From positions 46,267,695 to 46,331,694 of the forward strand of contig CM049316.1 in assembly GCA_026874595.1 (NCBI GenBank): a DNA stretch of 64,000 nucleotides. Direction: 5' to 3'. The position numbers and the translations under genes are program-made. The notes beneath the pieces were generated by a model. The model did not search any database and was not told the origin of the DNA. It worked only from the letters and a program-made list of their open reading frames with translations. Shown one piece after another: positions 1-11,110 of the stretch (its first letter is position 1; each line of letters starts with the position of its first letter). The DNA is from Sipunculus nudus. Lineage: Eukaryota > Annelida > Sipuncula > Golfingiida > Sipunculidae.

Positions 1-1148
1 CTGTTTAGATTGTGGTGATCTGTATATACTAATCAGTTGCAAGGTAGATGTTGGTTGATTTATTAATAACACCGATGCATCAATCTTACCACTTGACCTG
101 TGATGCATTTCAACAAATGGGTATAGATGTTCATGCACATAAAATGCTAATCCATAGGGTGATCGTTTGGTTGCATGTGTCGTACCTGTGTTGAGATGGT
201 CATTTCTGATCAGTCTGAAATGTTGGATAAAATATGAATCATCAGTATCAGATGAGCATAGGCGTGTTTCAGCTGAAGCAATAATGTGAGTATTGAGGAT
301 ATGGCAATCAGATGTAATATCTTTGAAATGCGAATGGAGAGATCGTGTATTATGGAATATTATTTTGAGTACATCATTTGGTATTGTTATTGGTGACATG
401 AAATTTAGAGTAAGTTTGGCCTCGTGACGTAGCCTTGCCATCTCATTTGTCACCTGTGGATCAGTGGTTATTTTGCTTTCATTTAAATTTAATATGTGTA
501 AACCATCCATTTTTCTCGCCCTGCTGAATGCAACATAATGTCCATGCATCAGTTTCTGGTGCTTGTCATGTCAACAACCACTTGATCAAGTGAACTGCCT
601 TGTGCTTTCCATATTGTTTTAGCAGCACCTATCTTCAATGGGAATTGTGAACGAGTTACCAGTATATGTCGCCTTCCTGTATGGAAGGTGCGTTTTATCA
701 CAAACAGTGGTGTCCATGATTTTGGTATGGCTGGATTGTAAAACGCAGTGTAATTTCTCCTAGTGTCTAACCCAATGTCAACATTTTCAAACTTGACCCA
801 AAGAATGCTGGGAACAGTTTTGCTGTGAATGTACTGTATATATTTCAAAACACAGGAATAACCATTTGTGATTCCATCATGAACTGCAACATTGCATGTG
901 ATATCATATGTTAAACCAACAGCTATCTGAAGTGTTTTTAGCAGACCAGCCGTTTTTGATGGGTTATCAGGTATTCTCAAAAGAATATCTTTCTTTACAT
1001 TTTCTGTAACATTTGTTATTACTGTATCCACGGCTGTAATTATTACTTTGGTTGTATTTGTACACTGGAAAATTTGCATGTTATGGCTGTCTACACTGGA
1101 GTTATTTGTATACGAATGTGTAACTGCCGATGGATATGATGAATTCAC
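1..1148 (-). pseudogene. Helitron (Helentron-type) helicase-endonuclease, broken and partial
   Basis: Reading leftwards from 1148, the first frame (to a stop at 549) matches the C-terminal part of a Pif1-like Helitron helicase. It has a region ending NVAVHDGITNGYS, then SQFPLKIGAAKTIWKAQGSS followed by a VVVDMT strand, which is the helicase motif V/VI area. From about 545 the reading continues in another frame with YVAFSRARKMDGLHILNLN, the usual end of the helicase. It then goes open to base 1 through FHNTRSLHSHFKDI and an ETRLCSSDTDDSYFI segment, which resembles an endonuclease/exonuclease/phosphatase domain. A C-terminal endonuclease after the helicase is the mark of Helentron/Helitron2 proteins. 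One frameshift plus the stop at 549-551 separates the two parts, so this copy is dead. The replication-initiator part is not seen upstream, and the endonuclease runs off the window. Confidence 0.75.
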
Positions 1149-1740
1149 AGTGACAAGGTGAGATTTCAGCAGGCCCTCATATTAGATTTATAGATATGCA
1201 AATGTAAAAAGTGTAAGTCCAATATTTTTTATTATCACTCTGCTTTTCAATGGGATCAGCAGGGTAGGTAAACTGCAAAACCAGAAAGAAAATAAATGCA
1301 GAAAGCATGACTAAAAGTCTTGTAATAAAAAAAAAGCCATCCTAAATCCAGGTACACATTCACATATTATGAGAACAAACATTTGCTTTTATATCTGGTG
1401 ATTTATATAAAAATATTCAGATATCTAGGAAACTAAGTTTACTGCTATGATTCCATAAAATAAACTGCAAAATTTTCCCATCATCTTATAAATCAGTAGC
1501 TAAACCTTAATACTATACTCTCACAGTCTTAATGCCTGGCTGAAGCATTCCAGCAACAGTGTTTTTGTTATGCAGTAACGAGGTATTTATCACTCAGCCT
1601 TATCACTTAACAGGCTGATACAAAAGTCATATGTCACCAGCATCACTCACAATTACAGCCACACTGTGAGATCTACCAGTTGGAGTGCAATGGTTATATG
1701 TACAAGAAAAATAGAGATGGTCTACAATATAAGTTATTGT
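1149..1740. other. No gene recognised
   Basis: AT-rich sequence between the Helentron remnant and the TGACC array. No coding segment, hairpin or tandem repeat that I can support. Confidence 0.4.
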
Positions 1741-2480
1741 GAACATCCCTGACCTATGACCTTGGCCTTATGCCCACATATCAACTGGATTCTTTCTAAA
1801 TGATGGGTAACTACTAACCACTTACATCTGGCCGAGTGTAATTACTTGGCAACCAATGAGTGAATAACTTAGACCTGCAACCTTTAACCTCCTGACCAGC
1901 TGACCTCAAAATCAATTAGTTATTTCTCATGCAAAAAGACCCATAAATATGAAGTTTGAATCACATTCAATGATGCATAGATGTGGCATATGTGAATGAC
2001 TGAAGGTTTGGGTTGAACAGTTTCACTTGCAATATGTTCACAAGCATTTAGAACAATATTGTGACCTTGACCTTTGACCTTTTGAACTCAACATCAATAG
2101 GCTTCTTCCCCTATTGGTAGGTAAGCCATATATGACAGATGGAAAGTATAGATTGAAAAGTTTGCCTGAAAATGACTCCACGCAAGAAGAGGGTGCTGTG
2201 AACTTGACCTTTGACCTCAAAATCAACAGGTCTTTTCCCCTGTTGGCAGAGAAGCGATATCAGTGCTGAAAGGTTTGGAATGAAAGGTCTAGTTTGAAAT
2301 GTGTCCACAACCTTTTCAAAGAAGTGGATCCTGTGACCCTGACCTTGACCTCAACATCTGTGGGATTTTTCTCCAACTTAGTAGGTGAGCTATGTGTGAA
2401 AGATCAAAGAATTGGGATGAAAGGTTTGGCTGAAAATGCATCCACAGGCTTTTCAAAGAAGTTGGTTCTGTGACTTTGAC
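1741..2480 (+). repeat. Tandem TGACC repeat array, left part
   Basis: About five diverged units of 130-145 bp. Each has a core such as TGACCTTGACCTTTGACCT (2062-2080) or TGACCTTTGACCT (about 2204-2216), then a line like 'aaaatcaataggtcttccc', 'ttggcaggtgagctatatgtgaaagatggaa' and 'tttggctgaaaatgcatccac'. The same unit returns at 3563-3680, 38040-38923 and 40111-40660. The core contains direct repeats of the nuclear-receptor half-site AGGTCA (complement TGACCT) with spacings 0 and 1. Confidence 0.8.
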
Positions 2481-3562
2481 CAAGGAGTTTACAGGGACGG
2501 AGTATCAAGTGAGAGTCTGGCCGTGTCGGATGTTGCTGACGGGGGTCATAAAACTCGCTGCTCAATGGCACACAGAGATGCCGCTGATAAGCCCGGCGCT
2601 AATTGATTCAGCGCGAGAGACCACCCTTCGGCGTGACTTCGGAACAGCTCGTTAGTTCCCGGAGACCACCAATATGAACTAACGCGAGACCCACGCGTGA
2701 TCTCCGTTGCTATAAACAAAATAATTACAGGATTTTATAGTACCGGTATTTTTATTAATATTTTGACAGGGATGAGTAAGTTTCTCCCGAAATTTATCTC
2801 CAGTAGTACTTAATATAAATTTTTAAACAATCATAAGTTTGAACACCATATTTCCATATGTGTGGGAAACGTGTGTGAAGGTTTCGTTGTTAATGACGCC
2901 TGAGCTATAGCTTGGCTGCGGTACATATTGGCGATAATACGAGAACAACGCCGTCAGTGACAGAGCGGACAATGGCTCGCTGTTATCCATCAAAATGAAA
3001 GTCATCCGAGCATAAGCTAAAAATTTTTTTTTATCGTCGGAATACTATAATACATGGCCAATTATTAATATAAGTCAGAAGTGTGGGAACTAATGGAATT
3101 TTTTATAATTCCGAAGTTATTCAGGGAAAGTAAGGTTTACACTTACCAGTCATCCGTCATGAATCACGGCATAAGTTGATGTAGAGTGTCCGCATCTATC
3201 CAAAATTGGTCAAGTGATTCCTCAACACGAGACCTATCTAGATATATTTGTTGCGCATAATTCTTGACAAAACAAACCATTTGCGCATTCATAATTCCGG
3301 TCAATGTTATTCCAGTGATTTACTGCTCAGTTACTGGATATATCGCTCTCCGCTTAAGCGAGCTACAGCGGACCGCAGAAGTAACATCTTGCAGGCTCGC
3401 TTTATCAAAGGCCGTGCCGCCGCTGCGCCTGACACCGCGGCACAATAGGCGTACAATAGAGTTAATGGGCTTATCATGTCTTAATTGCAATTAGCGCACG
3501 ACTGACACTCGCGACCTGGCAGGGCTTCTGACAGTTGTTACTCCAGTCCTGTAAACTCCTTG
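2481..3562. mobile_element. Non-autonomous DNA transposon, 15-bp terminal inverted repeats, 7-bp TSD
   Basis: The left end CAAGGAGTTTACAGG (2481-2495) and right end CCTGTAAACTCCTTG (3548-3562) are perfect 15-bp inverted repeats, with weaker similarity continuing inward (GGAGTA then CAA). CTTTGAC occurs directly outside both ends (2474-2480 and 3563-3569), so this is a 7-bp target-site duplication; one base of ambiguity would allow 8. The insertion sits inside one unit of the TGACC array, which continues on both sides. The interior is more GC-rich near both ends and carries no transposase. The superfamily is unresolved: an 8-bp reading would allow hAT or P, but the CAAGG terminus matches neither clearly. 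Confidence 0.8.
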
Positions 3563-3690
3563 CTTTGACCTTTGATCTTGTGACCTCAGAATTATTATGG
3601 TTCTTCCCCTGTTGGTAGGTGAGCTGTATGTGAAAGATGGAAGAATTGAGATGAATATTTTGGCTAAAAGAATTGTTTCTGGGGGGTGCA
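3563..3690 (+). repeat. TGACC repeat, continuation after the inserted transposon
   Basis: Resumes with 'ctttgacctttgatcttgtgacc', then the Ttggtaggtgagctgtatgtg segment of the same unit found before 2481. It is the right half of the unit interrupted by the element at 2481-3562. Confidence 0.75.
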
Positions 3691-3714
3691 AACACACCCC
3701 ACAACTTCGAGAAT

Positions 3715-3902
3715 ATAGGTCGCAGTGACCTAATTTCAGGTTTGCAAGGAGATCTTTTTAGAACCTCTAAGACTGCATAGGGTTCATGGCCCTAGCCCCT
3801 ACGGTTACTATTTGTACCCTTCTAACGGACAGACGGAAGGACGACGGACAAAGACCCATCGCTATAGCCCAGAATGACTGAAAGTCAGCTGTGCTAAAAA
3901 TT
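3715..3902 (+). repeat. Family B repeat, diverged 3' part
   Basis: Contains GGACAGACGG / GACGACGGACAAAG followed by 'tatagcccagaatgactgaaagtcagctgtgctaaaa', a decayed form of the (ACGG)n plus hairpin tail seen intact at 17060-17132 and 34450-34525. Confidence 0.6.
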
Positions 3903-4616
3903 TGGGTAGATGCAAGACCCTTTCTGTGTCGTTGTAGGTTGGTGCAATGTGATTTACTTCCGAGATTAAGCATTTTGAGCATCTCTGTCACCTGCAGATC
4001 ACTTCCAAGAGGCTTCCAATGCATTTATTATGCTTCAATTTTCATATAAATGGGAATACATATATGTGAAATTTTCTGGTATGGCATGGGGGTCTGTATC
4101 TTCCTTTTAAACACAGGGGGTAGCACAGCAGCCAGTGCTGGTACGGCCCAGTGTCCTGTAGTAGTACAAATGTACCACTAGTGACTATGGACTCACTTAT
4201 CTGGCATTAAAATCATTCTCAGGTAATTAATATGATGAACCACATTAAAGATCTTCATCGGAAAGTCTCCTTTTATCGCTCATTATCCCTGAATTCATCT
4301 GCGTTTAAAAACTGGTTTTCAGTCCATCATTCACAGTATATATCACGTTAAAAATAATGATTATACGTTAGTAATGTTTACACTGATAAATCTTAAATTG
4401 GTTAACACAGCGCCAACATGAGTAGGTACTTGAACTCGATTTCAGTAAAACTACAGCAGAAATTGTAGAATCAGTGCACTCTGTCAGCACGACGCAACGT
4501 CAACTTGAGGAAAGGTTCAATAAACCATTCCATTTCCGGATTGCACGGTCGTTAATTCACATATAAATGATCTGGAATTATTGTTTCGATTATTAGTCTG
4601 GGATGAATCACATGAA
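3903..4616. other. No feature recognised
   Basis: I see no coding exon, repeat copy or structured element here. If the orphan exon at 4623-4693 belongs to a live gene, this stretch is its first intron. Confidence 0.35.
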
Positions 4617-4622
4617 GCTTAC

Positions 4623-4693
4623 CTATCCGACAGATCTGAGTAAGATTTGTCTGGCATTTTGCCGTCGACGCTGATCGGTTCTGCTTCGGCCAT
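4623..4693 (-). CDS. Candidate first coding exon of an unidentified gene
   Basis: On the minus strand an ATG (4693-4691) opens 23 codons beginning MAEAEPISVDGKMPD and ending SDLSD plus two bases. It is followed at once by a canonical donor, gtaagc (4622-4617). The segment is GC-richer than its surroundings and has CpGs, as expected of a first exon near a promoter. The upstream base context of the ATG (acaatATGG) is acceptable. I do not recognise the protein, and found no second exon between 1 and 4616, so the rest would lie beyond the window's left edge, past the Helentron remnant. It could also be a chance open stretch. Splice phase of the exon end is 2. Confidence 0.4.
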
Positions 4694-4699
4694 ATTGTC

Positions 4700-6830
4700 G
4701 TCGCTCACACAACGTGCGCTGGTGTAACAAACATCAGATTGAAAGATTTGAGCACCAGCCCAATACAGTATTCCGCTGACTAGCAATAGTTCGGTATTAG
4801 TCTGTTCGTGATCATTTTAAATTCATATATATATGTTATTACATGAACATGCATTTGCTGTAATTTATGTGGTGTATTTAATTTTGGTCGATAGTGATTA
4901 ATTATAAAACTTTTATTTGTGCGATTCTGGAAGAATTAATTTATACATCAAGACAAAATGCACTGTATTATGTAAATGTACTGTATCTTACATTAAAATG
5001 ATTTATTGCCCAGCTTCAACTGAGATGATACTATCATATAATATTTGTATTTTGTATGTTTCAGGCACATTTCCACTTAAGATTCATCCCCTAGCAGTAA
5101 TTAACACTTGATCAGGAATATTGAGGCACTGAGCCTGATAAAATATTAACACTTGTACTAACTACAGGTATATCAACATTTTGAGCAAATATATTGTAGG
5201 CCTAGTTACTTATATAAATACCTGGGGGATGGGATATTAAGGCTTTCATTTTATAAGAATGTAAAAGTGATATGACTGGTTCATCCACAATGAAAATTAC
5301 CTATGACCATAGTATTTACTGTAAATTGTACATATAATTAAAGGTTCAATACTGTGGGAATACTGCACACCTATCAATGATTTTGAATTTAGAAGATGAA
5401 TATTGAAACATCGATCCACTGCTCTATAATGTATACACTGCTTCATAGCCAAAGAAGAGCAAATTACTATAATAGTTTATTAAAATTAATGTAAAGTTGT
5501 ATTGGCTTTTTAAAAAAATATAACCTGCATTGTTCTTTAAACAGAGACGGGTCTACATTTATATTATATAGGCCTTTATATAAACAGCCCCGGCCTCTTC
5601 TGGTTTACAAAATAAATGCACTAAATAAAAGGAACTTTCTTAAGAAATGAAACCCAGGCATTCTTAAAGCTGTTACTACATTTATATTTGATTAGATTGC
5701 TTATTATAAGCAGAATTCCACAACATAAGCCCTTTGAATATTTACTGATGCTAAAACCCCCAGAATTAACAGAAAATAAGTAATTCTTTAACCAGAATTC
5801 GTCTCCTGTGTGCTTACAACAGCCGGAAAGCACTCCCCAAATGTAGTTGCTTATAAAATTCGAGAGGGAGGATTTAGACAGCACGCACATGCAAAATTTA
5901 AAATAAATAAAACAAAACTGTTTTCATGGAATAAAATTTAGAGCCTAAACCTTCAAATATCAGGACTGCTTATTATTGTTTAAGTTATGAATGAGATAAA
6001 ATATACATATCAGGCTAGGTAGAATGACCGCTCTGTAGAAGTGGGTGGCTTTTCATTTTGGGTAGCCGACACTACCGTTAAACCAACCCCAGGGTGAATA
6101 AGAAGCCATACCCTGGCTGCCCCACGGGCAGCCTTCCACAGAGCCCACTGATTCCAAAAGAGACAGGACACTCGTATGTCCAGCGGCTTTACTCAATAAG
6201 GGCAGGGGGTTGAACCACTATAGCTATATCAGTCTGTGATCGGCTGATAGCCAGTTAACTGACACCCAAACGAAGTGTAGGGCAAAGGTGACATAATTAG
6301 AGAGAATGTTACAATATAACTTTAATTACTTTGATTTGAAGGGACGGGCAGCTATGTAAAAGTGATTGTGTCAATTTCTAGGCTATATATACTAACTGAT
6401 ACATAAACTGTATGAAGGTGTAGTTATATACATAAAGGATAATATAAAGAAAATCTTATAATGGGCATAAGATGCACATTATGCCAAACATATCGATATG
6501 TTTTGTTGAGTATTGGTTAAGATTATGTTCTAATTTCTGTAAGAAGTACCTGCATCTGAAAAATTAAATGCGCTGAAGTACTGAGTTGTTACTCCGAGCT
6601 TATGTCGAAACGTTTGCTTTCACTCCGGCAGCGATGGTCAAGCTGAAGGATTTTCCCTCAGATAAAAAGAACAAGGCAGCAATTAAAGTTTTTAATCTCC
6701 AAATGGCGGAAAGGTCTGTCTGAATTCGGAAATGGTTGTTATTACAATGCCAAAACATATACTGCCAGTCAGAGGTTGCGGAACGATTTTAAAAGTTGGT
6801 GGGGGGAGGGGCACCATAGTGAGAAGAAAT
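4700..6830. other. No gene recognised; small GC-richer block at 6030-6290
   Basis: Mostly AT-rich with nothing recognisable. Around 6030-6290 there is a compact GC-richer block with local self-complementarity ('ccctggctgccccacgggcag'), possibly a short interspersed element. I could not find convincing Pol III A and B boxes. A short open frame at 6633-6722 (starting MVKLKDFPSDKK) is lysine-rich but has no recognisable identity. Confidence 0.3.
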
Positions 6831-6852
6831 TAATTGCAGCACAATAAGTTAC

Positions 6853-6853
<1 letters not shown>

Positions 6854-6908
<55 letters not shown>

Positions 6909-6916
6909 ATATATAA
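6854..6916. repeat. (AT)n microsatellite
   Basis: Roughly 60 bp of alternating A and T, slightly interrupted by 'acatgt' near 6901. Followed at 6960-6971 by a run of twelve G. Confidence 0.95.
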
Positions 6917-7204
6917 ATGGTTCGATCCTATTATAGAAAAAAAGGCCGTAGCAAAGTTCGGGGGGGGGGGGCATCCCCTCCCATGGTGTGGATTTTTCAC
7001 TGGGTTTTTTTTTTACACTGTTTTTTTGCTCTAAATAATTTACGTGGCTAAAAGGGTGAAATCAAATTGAAATTAAATTAAACTTTCTTGCAAACACTGC
7101 AAACATTTTTTGTTTTGCCTAAGAATGCTCAGATCTGAGGGGGCTGCAAAATAAAATACATGCTATAAATTGGCGTTTCTGTTGGTATCACTACATTTGT
7201 AGTC

Positions 7205-7255
7205 TCCCTGGATTGGACCCCCTCCCCCTTTCCAAAATCCTTGATCCGCCCCTGA
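7205..7255. mobile_element. Solo end of a small hAT-like MITE
   Basis: Read on the minus strand this begins CAGGGGCGGATCAAGGATT followed by a G-rich stretch. The same terminus opens the complete 184-bp element at 58823-59006 (CAGGGGTGGATTCAGGATTT). The opposite end was not found nearby, though 6955-6990 has similar G/C-rich sequence. Confidence 0.45.
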
Positions 7256-7460
7256 ATACATAATCGTCTGCTACACTGGTATAATTTTACACAGCGTACT
7301 TGGTCACTTAAAGACATCTGATGCTTTTGCAAAGAAATCCGAGATCTTTCTTTTCCTGTTGGATGCCATTTGCCATCAAAACACAAAACAGCGAACTGTC
7401 CTCGTTTCAGACAGTACCTGTGACTTACCAGCATTGAGCAAGCAAGCCAGTCCATGAACA

Positions 7461-7825
7461 TATATATATAGCCTGTACGATCTGGACAATCTCACATGGA
7501 TTTATAGGATGATTGTGACAGTACCAAGGTCTCAGCATCACAGCCCTGGCGTGCCCTTGATTGATGACACCTTGATTAATTAATCTCCTGTGGGTATTTG
7601 TATCAGAGTGTTATGATATTAGTTTTGATAAGGAAGCACTGGCACTGACTGCTGCTCCCTCTTTGTATGTATATAGTTTATGTATATAGACTTTGATTAT
7701 TGTCAGTGTTAACTTAATATTTTTGTATAAAATTAAAAAGGGTACCTGGTCGAAAAAAATAGGGGGGGGGAGGCACGTAAAGTGTGTGTCCGAGACAGGA
7801 CTAATTATGATTTAATTTGGCCTTG
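7461..7825. other. No feature recognised
   Basis: AT-rich spacer with a short run of G near 7763. Nothing I can support as a gene or repeat copy. Confidence 0.3.
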
Positions 7826-7827
<2 letters not shown>

Positions 7828-7889
<62 letters not shown>

Positions 7890-7914
7890 TTGTATATATA
7901 ATAATAATGATAAC

Positions 7915-7947
<33 letters not shown>

Positions 7948-7948
7948 T
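7828..7948. repeat. Inverted trinucleotide microsatellites (TTA)n then (AAT)n
   Basis: About 20 TTA units are followed, after 'tttgtatatat', by about 13 TAA/AAT units. The two halves are complementary, so a single strand could fold into a long A/T hairpin. Confidence 0.9.
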
Positions 7949-8639
7949 ATAAAATAAACTTTCTGCGTTCTTGTGGAACCGGAAAAACAAAATGGCCGCC
8001 AGAAAACCATAGAAAATACCTCTTTCTTTTGTTTTTTATCTTGATAATTCTACTCAGTTGAGTCAGAATACCTGTTTATGGTACATACATATAAGAAATG
8101 TCAACAGTTTGGGTCACTACTTTCATTTTTGCCCCTCAAACTTAATGTAAATTTCACAAAGGACGTTTGAGTGGCAGCATACCAAAAAAACATGTTAAAA
8201 AACTGTATGATCAAGCAAATGGTCGTCATTTAAACTCATTTTGACGGTACTCAGCTCATACAAGTCTTGTCTCACATAGAATAAACTTCGGCAGCTTGGC
8301 CTGTTGCCATGATATAGCATTATGCAAAGGCTGTTTATGATATACATGTACTAGTATACTGACAGAAACTTAGCCTCTTGTTTAACCTAAGACAGCTGGC
8401 AGTGTGCCAAATCTATTAATAGATACAGAAAAAAAAATCCTGGCCTGTTGCAAAATCTGAAATAGTACTGGAATAATGCGAAAACTGTTTATACAATCTG
8501 TCAGGAATTTCGTAGCAATTTTTTTTTTCAAGCTGATAAATTAATGTTTATTTTATCAATATATTTATAAAATATATATGCCTAATGAATGCATATTCAA
8601 AATATTTTATTCATGGATTAATCTTACACATAAAGCTAG

Positions 8640-8815
8640 CATTCCATACATGCGTATGCGGTACGTATATGCGTAAATTGCGTATGCAGTATGTATGCGT
8701 AAAGCTGTGTATCCATGTATCCGTAAATCTCGTACGTCTCGTACGCAACAAATCGCAGCTGAAAAACACACGCCTGTGATTTCATTCGTATGCGCGTATA
8801 CGGTACCTTTGCAAC
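8640..8815 (+). repeat. GTATGCG-rich dispersed repeat, copy 1
   Basis: A stretch rich in 'gcgtatgcg', 'gtacgtatatgcg' and 'cgtacgtctcgtacgc'. The part 8702-8757 matches the last bases of the window (63942-63998) almost exactly, so this is a dispersed element with at least two copies here. Confidence 0.65.
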
Positions 8816-9064
8816 AAAATCGGGCCTGTTGTATATAGATTAATGAGTAGAGAAGTTATCTGTCAGAGCAGTAGCGTTCCCAGCGTTGTGCCGCCCGGGG
8901 GCGCCAACAAAATTTGCCGCTCGCTAAAAAAAAAAAATTTAATTCTCAAACCCGAATCACATGCCAATTTTCTGTATTACAGATGTTTTGTAGACAAAAC
9001 AATTATATCATATAATTCACTAGAAAAATTACGGAGCCCGGGAGACGACATGGTGGAAAATATT

Positions 9065-9425
9065 TATTAATTCGTGCGCACGAATTACTAATCCGTGCGC
9101 ACGAATTACTAATCCGTGCGCACAAATTACTAATTCGTGGCCACGAATTACTAATCCGTGCGCACGAATTACTAAGTGTAAAAAAAATATTTCCAAGGTG
9201 GAAAAAAAATATTTATTAATTCGTGCGCACGAATTACTACGAATTACTAATCCGTGGCCACGAATTAGTTGGCCATGAATTACTAATTCGTGCGCACGAA
9301 TTACTAATTCGTGGCCACGAATTATAGTGACCAATGAGAACAGCTCTCTTATGTTGCTGGCTCAATGCTCATTGGCTACTAATTCGTGCGCACGAGTTAT
9401 TAATTCGTGCGCTCGAATTACTAGC
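9065..9425. repeat. Left palindrome array
   Basis: About twelve copies of the AATTCGTGCGCACGAATT / AATTCGTGGCCACGAATT unit. Two spacers carry inverted CCAATGAG / CTCATTGG motifs (9331-9338 and about 9368-9375), which the right arm lacks. Confidence 0.85.
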
Positions 9426-9543
9426 CAATGAGAAGCAAGCACACATCGACTCAGTCTATACGCACAGGCTGGCAGTTTCAGCGGGCACACATGGTTGTCA
9501 AAATGAAGCCCAGCGCCTTCCGACAGTTCCGTGACTTCCTACC

Positions 9544-10556
9544 TTGAAAAATTCGGAACTCTATATTGAAAATAGAAAGGGCTTTAAGCGATACTTAAAG
9601 AATATAAATATAAAACTCACAGATCCAGTTGCCGTGCATAGTGGAAAATTTCATAATGGGAACATTATTATAGACAAAGCCGATCAGGCTGAAATTTTTA
9701 ACAGTTATTTTGCTTCACAAAGTAACTCCAGTTAAAGTTCTCAATCGCCATTTGACAGTGATGCTAAATTGCAAATTACGCATAAACTAGGTGAAATGAA
9801 CTTCACAGAACTTCTCATGTCATATTTGGGATTCGCTTTCCTGACAGGAACACATAAACATGATATGTTTGAAAGCCAATAAGCGTTTGGAAATTTTGAA
9901 AAAAATTATAAATTCCAATTCTCTGTGAAAGTTTTAGATCGTATGTATAAATCATTAATACATCTAGTACTGGAGTATGGTGTTTTAATATTAAACAATT
10001 GTTCTGCCAGACAGTCATACCAACTTGAGAGTATACAACGGAAAGCATGTTTATAACATGTACTGGAGCGCTCTCGACTTCCAGCACTGGAGCTACGGTA
10101 AAAGAGCTATAATGGTCAAGTATAAAAATAAGAAGAGAGTTGGCTATACAATCCACATTTTATGAAATGATTAACGGACTAGCACCAGATTATCTGCTTA
10201 TATATTAACTCAAACTCTGTCTCATGCTTCGCCCTATACAGTCCGCGCATATCGCATTTGCTAAAGATACTGAGGTTCAAACGGAAAGACTGTCGCTTTT
10301 CTTTCCTTCCAATTTTCTTTTCCTTCCTTTCAATAGCCTGCAAACTTTGGAACAGTGTCATATATTTAAGTCTACTTCAATCGATTCCTTTAAGGAAAAT
10401 GTTCGTGACTGTTTAAACCCTGCCTCTCGAGAAATATACAGTTATTATTGCGACAATCATCGTCAACATGAAATTATCCATACTCGGTTACGACTAGGTG
10501 CCAGTTACTTAAATCAATACCTATTTTCAATAGGAAAAACTGATGTTTTAATCTAA
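9544..10556 (+). pseudogene. LINE reverse transcriptase relic, internally deleted
   Basis: Three pieces in the plus orientation. At 9544-9735 an open frame ends with IIDKADQAEIFNSYFASQ, typical of the linker just before the reverse transcriptase of jockey/CR1-like LINEs. At about 9925-10080 a broken frame reads VLDRMYKSLIHLVLEYG and later LESIQRKACL, the region after the catalytic core ('my.slI.p.leY ... LE.iQrkA'). At 10224-10556 the frame ends with IIHTRLRLGASYLNQYLF, the usual C-terminal 'LRLG.s.LN..L' block. The catalytic core with its YADD box is missing and there are several stops, so the copy is dead. It lies between the two palindrome arrays. Confidence 0.65.
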
Positions 10557-10827
10557 TTGATATGCTCGATATGGACTGAGACGTACGCCTACCAGTAATG
10601 ATATATGTATAAGTATCAGTGTATGTGGAATGTCAATCTGTATTAACGTATATTAAGTATATATATATATATATATATCTTATCGTGTGTGAATATATGT
10701 GCACTTTTCCAATCTGATCATTTAAATATACATATATGCATTCATGTTAATTTTTCACTTTCTTTTAATTTATATATGCTGGAGAGCAGTTGCATTAGCG
10801 TAAACGGCTACTTTGTTATCCTATCGA

Positions 10828-11110
10828 AATAAATATTTTTCCACCTTGGAAATATATTTTTCACACCTAGTAATTTGTGCGCACGGATTAGTAATTCGTG
10901 GCCACGAATTAGTAATTCGTGCGCACGGATTAGTAATTCGTGGCCACGAATTAGTAATTCGTGCGCACGGATTAGTAATTCGTGTGCACGAATTAATGAA
11001 TATTTTTTCCACCTTGGAAATTTATTTTTTCACACCGAGTAATTCGTGCGCACGAATTAGTAATTCGTGGACACGGATTAGTAATTCGTGCGCACGAATT
11101 AATAAATATT
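10828..11110. repeat. Right palindrome array
   Basis: About nine copies of the same palindromic unit as at 9065-9425, in inverted block order, separated by 'tttttccaccttggaaat' spacers at 10838 and about 11007. Confidence 0.85.

Noticed and set aside
6834-7034. Open frames made of YIYIYI or IIIIII runs (6834-7034, 7990-7805, 57489-57707, 61918-62124, 62281-61910)
   Set aside because: Translations of (AT)n and (ATT)n microsatellites.
9029-9334. Minus open frame with repeated VIRAHELVIRGHEL, and its partner at 10813-11184
   Set aside because: It is only the translation of the palindromic ~20-bp array, which stays open because the unit period is close to a multiple of three. No start context, no domain.
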